DNA from: Azadirachta indica
Lineage: Eukaryota; Streptophyta; Magnoliopsida; Sapindales; Meliaceae
DNA: 64,000 bases
Direction: 5' to 3'
Assembly: GCA_022749755.1 (NCBI GenBank)
Contig: CM040443.1
Span: forward strand, 19,327,228-19,391,227
Of this stretch, positions 1 through 13,900 are shown one piece after another. Within the stretch, counting starts at the first letter, position 1. Each line of letters begins with the position of its first letter. A program made the translations under genes and the position numbers. The notes beneath the pieces were generated by a model, which searched no databases, was not told where the DNA came from, and worked only from the letters and a program-made list of their open reading frames with translations.

Positions 1-399
1 ATAAAAAATAAATCAATTTTGTGCTTTATATTTTGGTTCAAAGTATGCGGTCAAAATCAATGAAACCAGCAAAAACATAATCCAACCACATCTACTATGT
101 TTACAGCCATGTACAAATAACACACGTAAGTTAAAAAGCATATCTGCACATGAACAATTGTGAAATACAATCTGAAAACTAGATCAAGTTATGTGAAGAA
201 ATAAAAGAATCAAACTGAATATGGACAAAAAATACAATTTCAGCTTTTGGATATCTGATTTGGCGAAGCTTTCAGCAAAATTTTCAAAACCAAATGTCAT
301 GGCCAGGGCTCTTTGTGGAGTTAATATACACACAAATGGTTGAAATCAAGTTACGTGATAAATACAACGTCTTCTTTACTGTTTTATGGAATGATTTGC
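1..399. other. 3' flank of the malectin-like/LRR gene
   Basis: AT-rich sequence directly downstream of the stop codon of the minus-strand gene ending at 400. It should hold that gene's 3' UTR and poly(A) site. I see no other gene here. Confidence 0.6.
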
Positions 400-3300
400 T
401 CAGGAAGGTGGTGGAGACGAGAGATTATTTCCAGGAGAAGTCCTAATAAGCAAATTAAAACAGTTAGCTTAAACTAGTGACTAGAAAGATGTGAAAGATA
501 TGACTTGTAGATATGAAACTTACTTGAGGTTCAATCCAGGTTGGATAAGGCTACTTGGGATTTGACCGGTCAGATTATTGTTTTGCAAGAATCTGAAAGA
601 CAGAAGGAACTACGTTAGGTACATCAAGAATCATATCTGAATTTCCACATAGACAATCAGGTGTACTAATCCAAAGACAAAAGATGCTCCAAACAAAATG
701 TCAAAATCTGTTGTCATGTAGTGTATTGTCTGAAGAATACTAGAAAAAGAAAGAAAAAAAAGTGACCTGGATATATACCAGACTGAAGAATAAGTTTGCA
801 ACTCTACAAGCAATTTAAAATTTGAGGGAAACATTCAATTTTGCATGTAAGAGCATTAGTAAGATGCATCAATAATAATCAAGATTGGAAAATGATTGAT
901 TTAATGTGAATAAACGGGCAAAACATAATACAGATCTAAAATCTGCACCAGATGAGACCACTCTCTCAAATAAGAGCATGAAATATATCAAATGGTAGCT
1001 ATCCACACCAATAGTATAATGCCGATATATGGAAATTTTACAATTTTTTATCGTAATTTATTACTCCATAAACAAGAATGTCTTTTTACCTAATACCATT
1101 AGAGATACTATCCAACTGTGGAGCTTCTATTTACCAATAAATAAAAAAATAATGATGAAAATTATTCTCAGGCTGATCTGCGTAACAAACATGTTTGGTA
1201 CATCAAGTGTGTAGGTCCAACGATTATGAAGCTGAGGAACTACTAACATTAAATCCAATGCAATAAATCACACACACACATATATATACATACTATCAAC
1301 TCATCGAAAATCCAACACAAAATATTGCTGCCCCCATCAGTTATTGCATAAGCTAAGAAAAGCAGAGAACAGAGTAAAATGTTCTAAATTTTAATCACAC
1401 TAGGACATTTTTTTATCCCAATATTCTCGCATAACTGACTTCTGAAAGCAAAACAATTATTTTAACATGAGATTCAGCAAGGGATCATTATCTTTAAATT
1501 AAACTACCAGCACAAATTAGATATTCCTTCTTTTCTTGGCTGGTATTTTCCTGACATTATGAGCCAGCCAAAACAAAATTCATGAGATCTTGCCCGGATG
1601 GTAGTGTCTTTAGGTTTCCCAAATACCTAATTAAATATCATCAGTGGTCGTAATTAAGATCAAAATTGATCTCCAGAAAAGAAATCTTACAGCCCAGAGC
1701 CTCAGCTACAGCACATAATGATCTGAAAAGTTCATACTGATCATTCTACAAAAATCGTTATAGAGATCTATATTTTCAGCAACATGACAGAGATGCTACA
1801 ACAGACTCTGATGTGGAACCACTGACAATGAGCACCTCACTAATTGATTGGACACTACCATTTTTGGAATATCAGCTACAGCTCAAAATTAGGGTCCTAA
1901 TTTTGATAAAGGAGTTATCACCTTGGTAAGTAAGGCTTGGATGTCTTCAACCATTAGTTTTCGATTCTCCACTCAGGTGAGCTTGTGTTTTACCAATGAG
2001 TATAATTTTGCAAAAAGCAGCAGCCTAAATTACTAGATGAAAGCTGTACAAGGCAGGTATAAGAGATGTAACAACATGACGTAAGTAGACATGTGTCACA
2101 GTAATCCCTCATTCCCTTGCATCAAAAGCTTATCCTGAAAATCAAGAAGAATGTTCTAGAGCTAGAGATTATCTTACACTGATATAAATATAGTGGCTTT
2201 AATAAAATCTTGGTGTGGTTGATAGTTCCCATGATCTAGAGAAATCTTAGTTTATCTGTAAATCACTAGTTTTACTTACTTTTATTCAGAAACACTGCTT
2301 GAGAGTTTTGTTCATTTGGCAAAGTTACAAGCACAAATGTAAGCATACCATAGAATAAAAATTGCATGCATTAAGTTCCCAGCACTGTGATATTTGCAAT
2401 AAAGACTACAGTAAGGTTCATGTATGGTTTAAATTGATCCAGTATCACAAGCATAAAATGATAGAGAGGGAGAAAAGCCATGCACAATGTGATGTGAGAG
2501 TAGAACTTACAATTCACGTAACCTTCGAATTTTTCCCAGGGATGAGGGAATCTCTCCACTGAACTGGTTGGCTTCCAAATGCCTTTCATGTGAAAAAGCA
2601 GATAATCAGAGAATGGAAATCAAATTCCATGCAGTATCATGTAAAAGAAATGGTCTGTTAGGTTCCAACAGATTAACAAGTGCAAACTAACAAAATGTGG
2701 ATACATTAACAACAGCCAAATGTCAACTGAAGTACTGTATTATACTAAAAGACTGACTACTGTGGGATTATTGGGTTTCATGCAGTTTTTTAAGATAGCA
2801 TTTTATGGTGGCTCCCCATAAAACTCCATGTCCAATCAAATGGCTTGTTTTAAGCACAAGGAATACTGAAGGAAAACAGAAGGTAAGTAAAACGTACAGC
2901 TTCTCCAGCCTCATTAATGAACTGAGATCAGGTATCATTCCAGACAGGTTGTTGCCTCCAAGCAAGCTGTCAATAACATGAGATCATTGGTCAACAAATA
3001 CTTATTTCCATATTCCAGTAATCATGAATTTTATTTGACAACTTACATGCCATTCAATGCTGTCAATCTAGAAATGTTGGGTGGCAATGATCCTGAGAGA
3101 CCCATGTTTGTCAAATTTCTGGAAATAAAAAGCAAATACTAGTAGGTATTTAGAGAAAGATAGAGTAACAATGGACAATAACCACACTATCATATCTAGT
3201 CCCAACTCACATAGTAACTACACGTATCCGGCGGCCATAGGTGCATGTAATTCCAGTCCATGAATATTGGCGGGGTAAACAAGGATCACCATTCCAATCA

Positions 3301-5472
3301 AGTGGAGGATTCTGGAGGCTGCTTTTAAACTTTTCCAATGCAATCACTGCAACAAGAAATGAAAACCCATATAATGATGCTACCGTCCAGAATGCCAAAA
3401 TCAAACATATGACATAATAAAGTTTTAGCTACCCCATCAAGTTGCATGAAAAACAACTTCTATGCTTCTTTTTTGGTCTCCTCTATCATTTACCCCTTTT
3501 AATATCATTTTGGTTAGCATGTATTTCAACCTGGCAACAAGATCCTCGGTGACAAATGACAGTTTTACGGGAAATGAAAGTAATTCACTTGCCCCAATAA
3601 AAAGTTAGTAGACTATTAGTAAGCATACCATCTCTGGTGAGAGTTCTTCCCCCAAGTTCCAATACTCGGAAAATCTCTCCACCATTTATCAAAGGACCTT
3701 TTTTTGAACCAGCAGCAGGATTGAAAGTGATATTTGTAGCACCAGCAAGAGGCCACTGTGTAGCAAAGACAGCAGCACCATCTGGAGTCACATTCAGATT
3801 TCTGAAATAGGGCATGCCATTTATAATTATGTCAAAAACCCTTATTCCTCCTGGTGAAGATTCAGGGGTATCTGCAAAATACAGAGCAATGTAGTATCTT
3901 GAGCTTGAAAGGAACACAGGAGGCCAGATTAACTCCATGCTTTTTACTTGTTCAGTTGCTAATGCTGTCTCAAATATTTTCGAAGGGGGGAGATTCCAGA
4001 AACCAGAAACAGATACATTTGCATTGCCTGCTATGGCACGTTTATTGTCAACTAATGGCTCCCAAAACCGGTCAAATGGATCATCAGGATATCTGCAAAT
4101 GAAAATTTTTCAGTGTAAGAGACATATTGTACAAAGCAAATTAGACTTCAACATTGTCAGCGCTATAAAACTTATTCAACAGAAAGAAGTGCTCTCCATT
4201 AGCAAAATATACTTTTCATATTTATTTTTTTAGTGTTTAACCGAAATAGATAACACTTTTAAACTTGAAAACGTTCAATCATGTCTTCTGGAGAAGCATT
4301 TGATAAAGGCTTTTTGAAACAGCCCTTTTTGATTCATAAAAAGACTTGATCCGATTGTCAGATAATCACTTGGTTAGATAGTTTTTCAAAAGCACTCGAA
4401 ATTAGTCACAAATTCATTCAATATGTAAGATTGAGGTAATTTAAGAGTACACTTTGTGATTGCAGGAATTGGAAATTTATAGGCTAATAAATCAAGCTAC
4501 TGTTAATTGTCTAAACAATCGCTTATTGGCCATTTGTTGTGAGTTTTCCTCAACTTAAAATAATTCCATCCAATCAAATTTATAATCAACAATAATTACG
4601 TAATTTAAAATCTCGGCGAAAGCTATGATAAACTCGAAATAAAACCATAGAAAGCAGAACACCATCAACTCACCGAATGTTGTCTGTTCCATTGTTTCCA
4701 AAACTATGTCTCGCAACCAAACTGAGTCCAAACTTGCCAAAGTCCGTGGTGTTATAAAGCGATTCTTCCAACGGCACAAACTCCAAAGCTGAAATAAACG
4801 GGTCGGAGTCCGTATAATCATTCGACCCGACACACAGACTGATACTCTTCCCCTGAGCCAAGAAGACTCCCTCGTAATATGACGACAACCCGAGCGCATA
4901 ATCCGCTGTCGTATTAACTACGCTCCAGAAAGTCCCGTCCACCATCTGATCGAAAACTGGAGGAGAATCTCGGCCGTTAACTCCCCCGTAGAAGTATGTC
5001 GCCCTGACCAAGTACTTGGCCCCGCGAAACGCGGGGACGAGGTAACAGAATTTCTGGTTAAGTTTGTTGGGAAAGGATCGGACGGTGGAGAGAGTGGGTA
5101 GGGCGACAGTGATCGTCAAGTTCTTCGGGGTCCCACTTGAGATGAAGTCGGTGTCCGGTTGCCATTGGATGCCGTTGATTGTGGAACTGCTAACCGTACC
5201 GCAATCAATCAAAGTACCTAACATAAAATCGGAGAAAATACAATATTAATAATCATAAAGGGCTTCAAATTTTTTAAAAAATGGAAGGAGATGACGGATT
5301 GTTCGAGATGATCATTAAACAACGCGTTTGATTTGAGAATTTTCAAAAAAAAGAGGTTTTTTGATCACGAATCAAAACGGAATCGAAACAATATCTTACC
5401 TCTGGGAGATTGACAGAAGGAGAGGGAGATAATAGAAAGGAGGGAAACCAAGAGAAGGAAAATGTAGGACAT
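400..5472 (-). CDS. Secreted malectin-like and leucine-rich-repeat protein (At3g19230-like), 9 exons
   Basis: Nine exons can be joined in frame with GT-AG borders: 5472-5400, 5217-4674, 4092-3629, 3346-3211, 3118-3047, 2966-2898, 2582-2511, 592-524 and 442-400, giving about 513 residues. Residues 1-20 (MSYIFLLLVSLLSIISLSFC) are a typical signal peptide. Exons 2-3 encode a malectin-like (di-glucose-binding) domain beginning TLIDCG. Exon 4 carries the LRR N-cap (PLDWNGDPCLP...WTGITC). Exons 5-8 are 69-72 nt each, one LRR per exon (NLTNMGLSGSLP, LLGGNNLSGMIP, HLEANQFSGEIP, FLQNNNLTGQIP), a phase-conserved layout usual for LRR receptors. The protein ends TSPGNNLSSPPPS with no transmembrane segment or kinase, so it should be secreted to the apoplast or wall. 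Family members of this kind are about 520 residues. The ligand is unknown. The roughly 1.9-kb intron 2510-593 is the largest and shows no gene. Confidence 0.88.
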
Positions 5473-7976
5473 CGTAGAGAGAAGACACAGACATGAGAGA
5501 GTGAAGAAGAGAGAGAGGTGTGGATGATTTAGGGGTTTGTTATTTTGTGTCTGAACGGGTCGTTGCTGCGTTGAGTAGAGTTGATTCAGTCATGCAAGCA
5601 AGGAATTGGAGTTGGGGAAGAGAAAGGAATTTTTTTTTTTTTTTTCAGTTCCTTCATTTTTATTTGGTTGTGTTAGGACGCGGGAAAATTGAGGGCCAGG
5701 TCATAGACGGCAGTTGAGCGTGCTGAATTGGGTGTGTTGGGTTAGGTAGTGACTAATGACTGACGTACATCCGTTTCTCTGTGCGCGTGAATTCCTTTTC
5801 ATGTAACAGAAGACGGTTAAGAAATCACTTATTCAATGTTGTTACGCCTACTGGATCAACGATAATTTTTTTTTTTTAATTTTAAATTTCGCATTTTTTT
5901 TTTATAGATATTAATAAATAAATTAATTCAATGCTTTTCCATTCTGGTGTAAATGAAAAATAAGTTTAAAAGCTTCTTCAATTAGACTTTTTTTATTTTA
6001 ATGAATCAAAGTTTAGTAGTTAATTGTTGTTAATTTATTTATTTTTTCATCATGATCCGGAGCTAAAGATATATATATATATATATATATAAATACTTTA
6101 TGCTTATTAATATATTGATTCATTTATACTCCAAAGTGGTTTACAATAGAAGTGCCAAAATAATAATGTAATACATCACCTATGACTCTGATTATGCGGA
6201 GCTTATTAGTTCGAGTTATGTTTGTAATTATTTAGTTATACATTTATTAATTATTTGCTCATTTATATATAATAATTGATAATTTTGATTTAATAATTAT
6301 AAATTTAAAATTACAATTTTAATCTCAAATACCACTTTTACCAGCAGCATGACTGTTGAGTAAACAGCAAATTATACGAAACAACGCGAGAAGAACAGGG
6401 GCTGATGATTATGCTTAGCGGAACAACCACTGTGGTTAAATGTTCATAACTACTTAATAAGATGATAAACATAGTTAACCAAATAATACAATATTATATA
6501 TTCAGTTTTTGCTTTAACGGCGACACATGGGGCTTTGATTTTGTCTGTATGGCCCCCAATCCCAGGGCTCCAGGCTCTCAAAGGCTGGGCGGACCCAATG
6601 CAAATTCCTTTCAATCTTCTAACTCCCATCTGTCATAGGATTCTGTTTAAACTTCCTTGAGGCTAAATTACAAATAACACATTTAGATAATAACAAATTG
6701 ACATTAGCGGATCTCCACTCTTCAACCACTCGTATACGGGGTCATAATTCTTTAATACCAGCCAGCCCCTAAATAAATATTAAAAAAGCGATTTTGAATT
6801 ATTTAAGCGGTGATTGGCATACCATTGTTATTAAACAATTTCTAATTGAAACATTTGACTCACCCAAATTAATTTCATTAATTAAATATCCAATTCCATT
6901 AACTTGTTCGTGACTCTATTATATTAATTTTTTAAAACACCATTTAACTTTTGTGAAATATTCAAACACATTCATACAGATTAATATTATTATATTATTT
7001 TTATATATTTTATTTTTTAATCTAACGAATAAAATACTTTCTAAAAAGATTATGGGAAGAGTTGTATCATAGCACCATAATTATATAACATCAATCGTCA
7101 ATTTAATTTATGTAGAATTATTATAGAAATTTATACTTGCAACATTAGTGTTAAAATTATATATATGAAGGATATAATAAATATTATTTTTATTTAATAA
7201 TAAATATTTATTTACATTTGTCATTTCATGAAATACTTATATACTTCATCCCATACTAGCAAGTTAACGTTCAATATGTTATGGATTAATAAAATTAAGT
7301 TCATAAGCATAACAAATTCATTTATTGTACAAACTGAAAAGTTATTTTATATTTTTATTTAGAAGCTTATTTTGTGATTTTATATCAACCATAATTAAAT
7401 ATTTTAAAATTAATATTCTTTTTACTCGTTTATGTTACAATTTTGTGTTCAAATACTATTTAGAATAATCAACAAATCATTTCCCAATCGTCAGCACGAA
7501 CAGGATGTCATGATAATATTATCAACTTAAACAATACAATATAATGCTTTCTGAAAAGAAACAGTACAATATACATGGTAGAACACAACACGGATTGCTC
7601 CCTATCCTCCTCCAAATCCAACCCAGGACAACGTGGAGCCAAATCATGGGCCCCACTACCAAGCAAATGTGGATCCCACGGTTTCATGAAATGGCCCCAT
7701 ACTTCCACCCACTGACCCTGCATGCGTACGTTAGCCTCCTCATCGCTTCTAATGCTTTCCGGCGGGAGTGCACGATAGTGTCTTATTTTAATATCAGGCC
7801 GGAAATTACGTGGCCGGTTCAAGCTTTAATTCCGACGCAACAAAAGTAGGAAAAAAGCAATACTTGTGAAGTTCCGATACTACCCTTACATCTCATCCGT
7901 TTTCAAATCCCATTTTCATTTCTGATAACACTCCTCTCCTTCGCTTCGGTTTCTCTCCCAGTGTGTGCCTTAATTG
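5473..7976. promoter_or_regulatory. Divergent intergenic/promoter region between the LRR gene and ARIA
   Basis: About 2.5 kb separates two divergently transcribed genes. The first 250 bases hold the 5' UTR and promoter of the LRR gene. 5840-7490 is very AT-rich with a (TA)n microsatellite at about 6070-6091 and no coding signal. 7600-7970 is more GC-rich, contains GGCCCCA-type motifs, and is the likely promoter and 5' UTR of ARIA. No transposon ends or RNA genes recognised. Confidence 0.5.
6070..6091. repeat. (TA)n microsatellite
   Basis: Uninterrupted TA dinucleotides, about 11 units, in the AT-rich intergenic region. Confidence 0.9.
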
Positions 7977-10900
7977 ATGGATCAGCAGAGGCGCCAAGAC
8001 CAGAGCGTCCCAGAGAGGAAGGGTCAAAAGCGAAAACTGGAGGAAGAAATAGTCATCGGAGACGAGGAGCAGCAGCAGCAGCAGCAACAACAGCAACAAC
8101 AGCAGCAACAACAACAACAACAACAACAACAACAACGCGAGATCTCATCTTCTTCTGCTGGGACTTGTTCATCCGATGCCGGCAAGCTCTACTGAGCGAG
8201 GTTAGTGGGCAGGTTAATGTCCTTAACAGCACTTTCTCTTGGCTAGAGGCCGATCGCGCCGCCGCCAAACGCGCTACTCACGTCCTTGCCGAGCTCGCCA
8301 AGAACGGTCCGTACCTTTTCATAAACCAAAACTGCCCCCGATCTCGTGTTATTTACGCCTCCGCCGTTGATTTTCTGATGTGTAGGTCTCTGTTTGTGGT
8401 TGCAGAGGAGGTTGTAAACTGGATTGTTGAAGGTGGCGCTGTTCCGGCTCTGGTGAAGCATCTACAAGCGCCGCCTACGACTGAAGCTGACCGGAATTCC
8501 AAGCCGTTTGAACATGAGGTTGAGAAAGGAAGTGCTTTCGCGCTTGGACTTCTCGCTGTAAAGGTGATTTTAGTAATTTTGTTTTTTGTTGTACATGCTT
8601 AGTTAAGCTTAGCTTGGTCTACAGTGTAGTGATATCGTGATTATGTATACTTGCATGTTATGGTTACAACGTTGAAATGTTCTACTTTTCTGTTGATAAC
8701 AATTATAATACTGGTAGCGAATTCTCTTTGTTTCACCGGTATTACTAGCCTTTCAGAAAGTAACTAGACTGAATTCCACAGTATGCATGCTGCGATAGTT
8801 GTTTCCTGCGCGATCAATTCTGTTGGTTGCTATAATAATCCGCTGAACTTTGTAAGAAATGTATACAATTCTAAAATTAGATATTTAGCACTCAGTTATT
8901 TTAATGTCAAAAGTTGTAGTTGGATGTTGTGCTTTATAGTGTTAGGAACATTTTTGGGCATGTTTGATTCTCTGAGGACAGTTGAATTGCTAGATTGAAT
9001 TTTATATTAGATTTTAAGGAATATAATTAACATCTTTAGTGGGGTTAATAATTGATATTTGGAAACACCATCTATACATATATTAGTTTCATGAACTGGG
9101 ATCCTTTATTTCATTTTTTTCTCCTCAAAGTTGGAGCACAATCTCATTTAAATTAAATCTGGAAAAGTTTGTCTAGTTATTTTAGTGGTTGCTTTTGAAT
9201 AACTTAGTTTTTGATAATGTCCCTCTTCTGTTCCTTCTACCTCCCCAACATTTCTCTCTAAAATAACTAGAAAATAGAGAGAAATTGGAAAGGTGATATT
9301 TCTGTAATGTTGCTATTTTACTTGTATTTTTTGTTTTTGAAGGTCGTAGTTGTATGGCGAAGTCAGTTTTGTCTTTATTTTTGGCTGCTGCATGGTTGAT
9401 AAGTATTCTTGCTATACTCACTACGATCTGAGTAGTGGTGCATTTAATGATTAAAACCTGTAAAATTAATACTCTGTATATTAGCACTAAACCTACTGAT
9501 TTTTATATTCTTCATTGGTAACAGCCAGAGCATCAGCAACTTATAGTTGACAACGGGGCCTTGTCACATCTTGTGAATTTGCTGAAGAGACATAAGGATG
9601 GGAATGGCTCCCGTGCTGTCAATAGTGTCATTAGAAGAGCTGCTGATGCTATTACCAACCTTGCTCATGAGAACAGCAGCATCAAGACCCGCGTCAGGTT
9701 CCCTGGTTTTTGTAGTTTTTGGTTTAGAGTCTAACATTTGCGCGTGGTGAGATATTTATTTCATCATTACTTGTTCTGGACACACAGGATGGAAGGTGGG
9801 ATTCCACCTCTTGTTGAGTTGCTTGAATTTATTGACACAAAGGTGCAAAGAGCAGCTGCTGGTGCCCTGCGAACTTTGGCATTTAAAAATGATGAAAATA
9901 AGAATCAGGTAACAGCAATTTTCTCTAGAAGCTGCATTCTACTAAGCGGGTTTGGCGTCCACAAATGATGAAAGTCTATGCATTCTGCAGATTGTGGAAT
10001 GTAACGCTCTTCCTACCCTCATTCTAATGCTACGATCTGAAGATGCTGCTATACATTATGAAGCGGTAGGATTTATTAGAGTGGGTTCTTTAATTAGTTT
10101 TTGACAATTACTTCAGTGTGATATTTTGTGCTTTCACTTCAAATTGGCTATAGAAGGAATTATTTTTCTCTGCAGGTTGGAGTAATTGGGAATCTGGTGC
10201 ATTCATCCCCTAACATAAAGAAAGAAGTTCTTGCTGCTGGGGCATTACAACCTGTCATTGGACTACTTAGGTAGCTGCAACTTTTGTTTCTTTTATAACA
10301 CTTGTGACATTTTTCTGCTTGGTTTAGCATGGGGTTTTCTCCCTTCTTCAGCTGTTTCTTTTACATGTTATCTAGGGTTTTTATCTGAATAGAATTATTA
10401 AGCTATATTTTCACAATTTATTGAGTTGGTTTATTGGATGACAGTTCCTGCTGTTCTGAGAGCCAAAGGGAGGCGGCTTTATTACTTGGACAATTTGCTG
10501 CAACTGATTCAGATTGCAAGGTTGACATAGATTGTCCTTTTTCTTGTTTTCATATTTCCTGATAAAGTTTAGGTTCTTCTCCCCTGTTTTCTGCTTGCCT
10601 ATTAAGATGCCAGCAAGTAATTGAACCTGAATTCTTGTAAGTGGAAATATTGAATGAATTTAAGTTTTACCTGGCCTTCCCAATATCCTTTTAGCAGGAG
10701 CGTTAGTGTTGATTGACTTGTTGATGATCATATGCTTTTGGCTCTTTTGTTCTCCTACAATTTTCCATCAATTGTTATTTTCCTTGATTTTCGTTTGATT
10801 TATTTTCTAATCCAAAAGGCAATATATTGCAGGTACACATTGTACAGAGAGGTGCTGTCCGGCCTTTGATTGAGATGCTTCAGTCACCTGACGTGCAACT

Positions 10901-13900
10901 GAGGGAAATGTCAGCCTTTGCCTTGGGGAGGTTGGCACAGGTTATTGTGCTTTCAATCTTAAATGCTGTCCTTATCTTAATCACTACTAATGGATGTCAA
11001 AATTTTTGGCTCTATGCTTTTTGAGATAGTAGAAAGAATTTATGTTAACTATATTGCACATATTTTCATGTTCTAGTAGGAATTATGAGTTGGATTCACA
11101 GTCACCCTGAGTATTTGTTCAAGTTCTTTCATTTTTTAGTTGTGCGATTAAGCTGTGTTCATTGTTTGTCATCCGGATATTTCTTTTGCTGTTTTTCTCT
11201 TTTGCTTCTTAGTTTTAGTGCATATCATCTTTTTATGCTCAAGATTTATGCATGTGAGTTTAATATTTATTCCATGGTTTTGATTGAGTTCAATTCTCTT
11301 TTTGGTTAATCTTTAGCCCAGCTTGTTGCCAAAATTTTCATGTATGTACAATGTTAATATATTTTTTGACAAGATTTTATTCTAATGCTAGAAAATTCAG
11401 TACAATATTTGCATTGAAGATAGAATTTCTTTTGCAACTTAATCTGTAAGTTGAGTTAGGATATTTATCTTGGGCTTAACATAATTTTCAAATTCAGGAC
11501 ACCCACAACCAGGCTGGTATTGCTCATAACGGTGGCTTAGTGCCATTGCTGAAGCTTCTTGATTCAAAAAATGGTTCGTTGCAACATAATGCTGCATTTG
11601 CTCTATATGGCCTGGCAGATAATGAGGTATGGTATACTCTTTTGAATTCTTATGAATATTAGAACCGAAGTTGTTGAATTGGTTTTGCAAGAAGTTTTAA
11701 CAATACTTTGTTGTACTCTTTCCTCTCCTAGGATAACGTAGCCGACTTTATTAGGGTGGGAGGTGTGCAGAAGCTTCAGGATGGAGAATTTATTGTTCAA
11801 GTATGTTTGACTCTTTTCAAAATTAGATGTTATTTGTAGGATTTTTATTAATTCATTATGGCTACATGGTTGCTTACTGTTCTTCATACCTTATGAGTCT
11901 GAGAATAAGATGCTCGCTAGTTCATGTTTCCCTTTAGACCTACAATAATTGATACAGAAAAATGTACTTGCAGGCGACAAAGGATTGTGTGGCCAAGACA
12001 TTGAAAAGATTGGAAGAGAAGATTCATGGGCGGGTGAATATTTTATTGCCTGTCATTTACATTTTTATTTTTTTTTACTTTAACATGGAAATATTTAGTC
12101 CTTGTGGACATTTTTAGTTTCAGGTTTCACTGATTTTTATGTTTGACTTTTGAGATTGTGATCCCATGCTTTTCCCCATGCAGGTTTTGAACCATTTGTT
12201 ATATCTGATGCGTGTAGCAGAGAAGGCTGTCCAAAGACGAGTTGCTTTGGCTCTTGCTCATCTTTGTTCTCCAGATGATCAGAGAACTATATTTATCGAT
12301 AATGGAGGTATGTTGTATTCTTACTTATATATATTTTATTTCCAATTGCTATTCATTAATTGGGATTTAGGTTGTGCAAATGTAGAATTGAGATGTTCAT
12401 GCTGGGTCATGGTGCTGATAACTATTCTTTTTTTATGCAGGATTGGAGTTACTTCTTGGCCTTCTTGGTTCTACAAGCCCTAAGCAGCAGCTTGATGGTG
12501 CTGTGGCTCTATACAGGTTGGCCAACAAAGCAATGACTCTTTCTCCCATTGATGCGGCTCCCCCCTCTCCAACACCACAGGTGAGCTTTGAAAGCGGTTA
12601 TTCCTGTCCCTTGCCTTATGATATGTAAATATTCACAGGAAATGAGTGTTTACAGATGTATTCTAAGTTGTATTTGTTAATTATTAGGCATAATGTATAT
12701 GAGGAATTATCAAAAGCTTAAAGTGAGAAGGAAGGGACCTGAAAATAGCTTTCAAACTCTAACATGCTCTCTTGACAGAATTTAAGTTATGGACTTGGCC
12801 ATGTACACACACAGTAGTTCAAACGTGAACTCCTTTTTTATTATGGTTTATCATATAATTTATATAGTGGAAGGATTAACAGGAGATAGTCCTGGTCAAA
12901 TAGGTTTTGATTCCATGTTGAGGAACCATTGATTCTTAAAGCTTAAGCTTTAACAATGTTCATATTAGAGGGATGTGATTCTTCTATCTTGGTAATATAA
13001 TGTTTAACCATTATAGGAAAATGATGTTATAGATGTTCTTCACTCATAATGATATAGAAAAGGGGCTGGTGAAAGTTAGACCATGAACCTATTGTTTTAC
13101 TTTATTTATGTTCTAAAGGATGATCGTGGGTCATAAACGTTGTAACTTCTGATAGTTTTGTCACACAGTTTCAGTTTGAGAGTTTTTCTTTTTATCCACT
13201 TGCCTCTTGGTTATTTCTGATATGCTTGATGGAAGGTTTGTAGATTACTGGGTTTGAATTAGTTGCCTTGAAAGGCTTTTAAATGATTCCTGTGTTTTCT
13301 TAGCATGATGTAATTATTTTTTTTTTCCCTTTTCTTGCGTGATTTGAGTTTTTCTTCTATTTGGTTTTGTACTCACTATACAGACACTTGTGTTATTGTT
13401 TAGAAATATGATGGTAAATCTATTTATGTTTTAATCATTGTTTGAGGATCTAAACATATATTATGCTTTCAAAGTTTATATTTACTGAAAATTGGGTATG
13501 ATAACAGACACTGCTTGGTGCAGGTCTATTTAGGGGAGCAATTTGTAAACAATGCCACCTTGTCGGATGTTACCTTTCTGGTTGAAGGTTGAAATTTTCT
13601 TTCTCAATACTATTGAGTTCTTCTTGCCTAATTCTGCAGTATCTGTTGGGAATACTTTCTAAGTTATTTCTTCAATGTGAGGTTTTGTTAGCACAAGTTC
13701 CTTAAAGTGAAATTGCCTCCTTTATTGCAGGAAGGCGGTTCTTTGCACACCGAATTTGCCTACTTGCTTCTTCAGATGCATTCCGTGCAATGTTTGATGG
13801 TGGTTACCGGGTGAGTGTTTACTTGTACTGTCTTACTTTTCTTTTGGGGCTAGGGTGGGGATATTATACTCAAGTTTCAGAATGTTGGCTAAGGGATAGC

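Noticed and set aside
3854..4233. Two plus-strand frames of 82 and 98 codons
   Set aside because: Opposite strand of exon 3 of the malectin-like gene, where splice sites and protein similarity support the minus strand.
5520..5717. 65-codon plus frame upstream of the LRR gene
   Set aside because: Lies in the promoter, includes a poly(T)-encoded Phe run, no similarity seen.
8053..8268. Minus-strand frame rich in Val/Ala
   Set aside because: Antisense of the CAG/CAA repeat.
7961..8602. 213-codon plus frame with Ala/Thr runs
   Set aside because: It starts at GTG, runs through the CAG/CAA tract in the wrong frame and reads through the first ARIA intron. Only its middle part is the true ARIA exon 1 frame after the indel.
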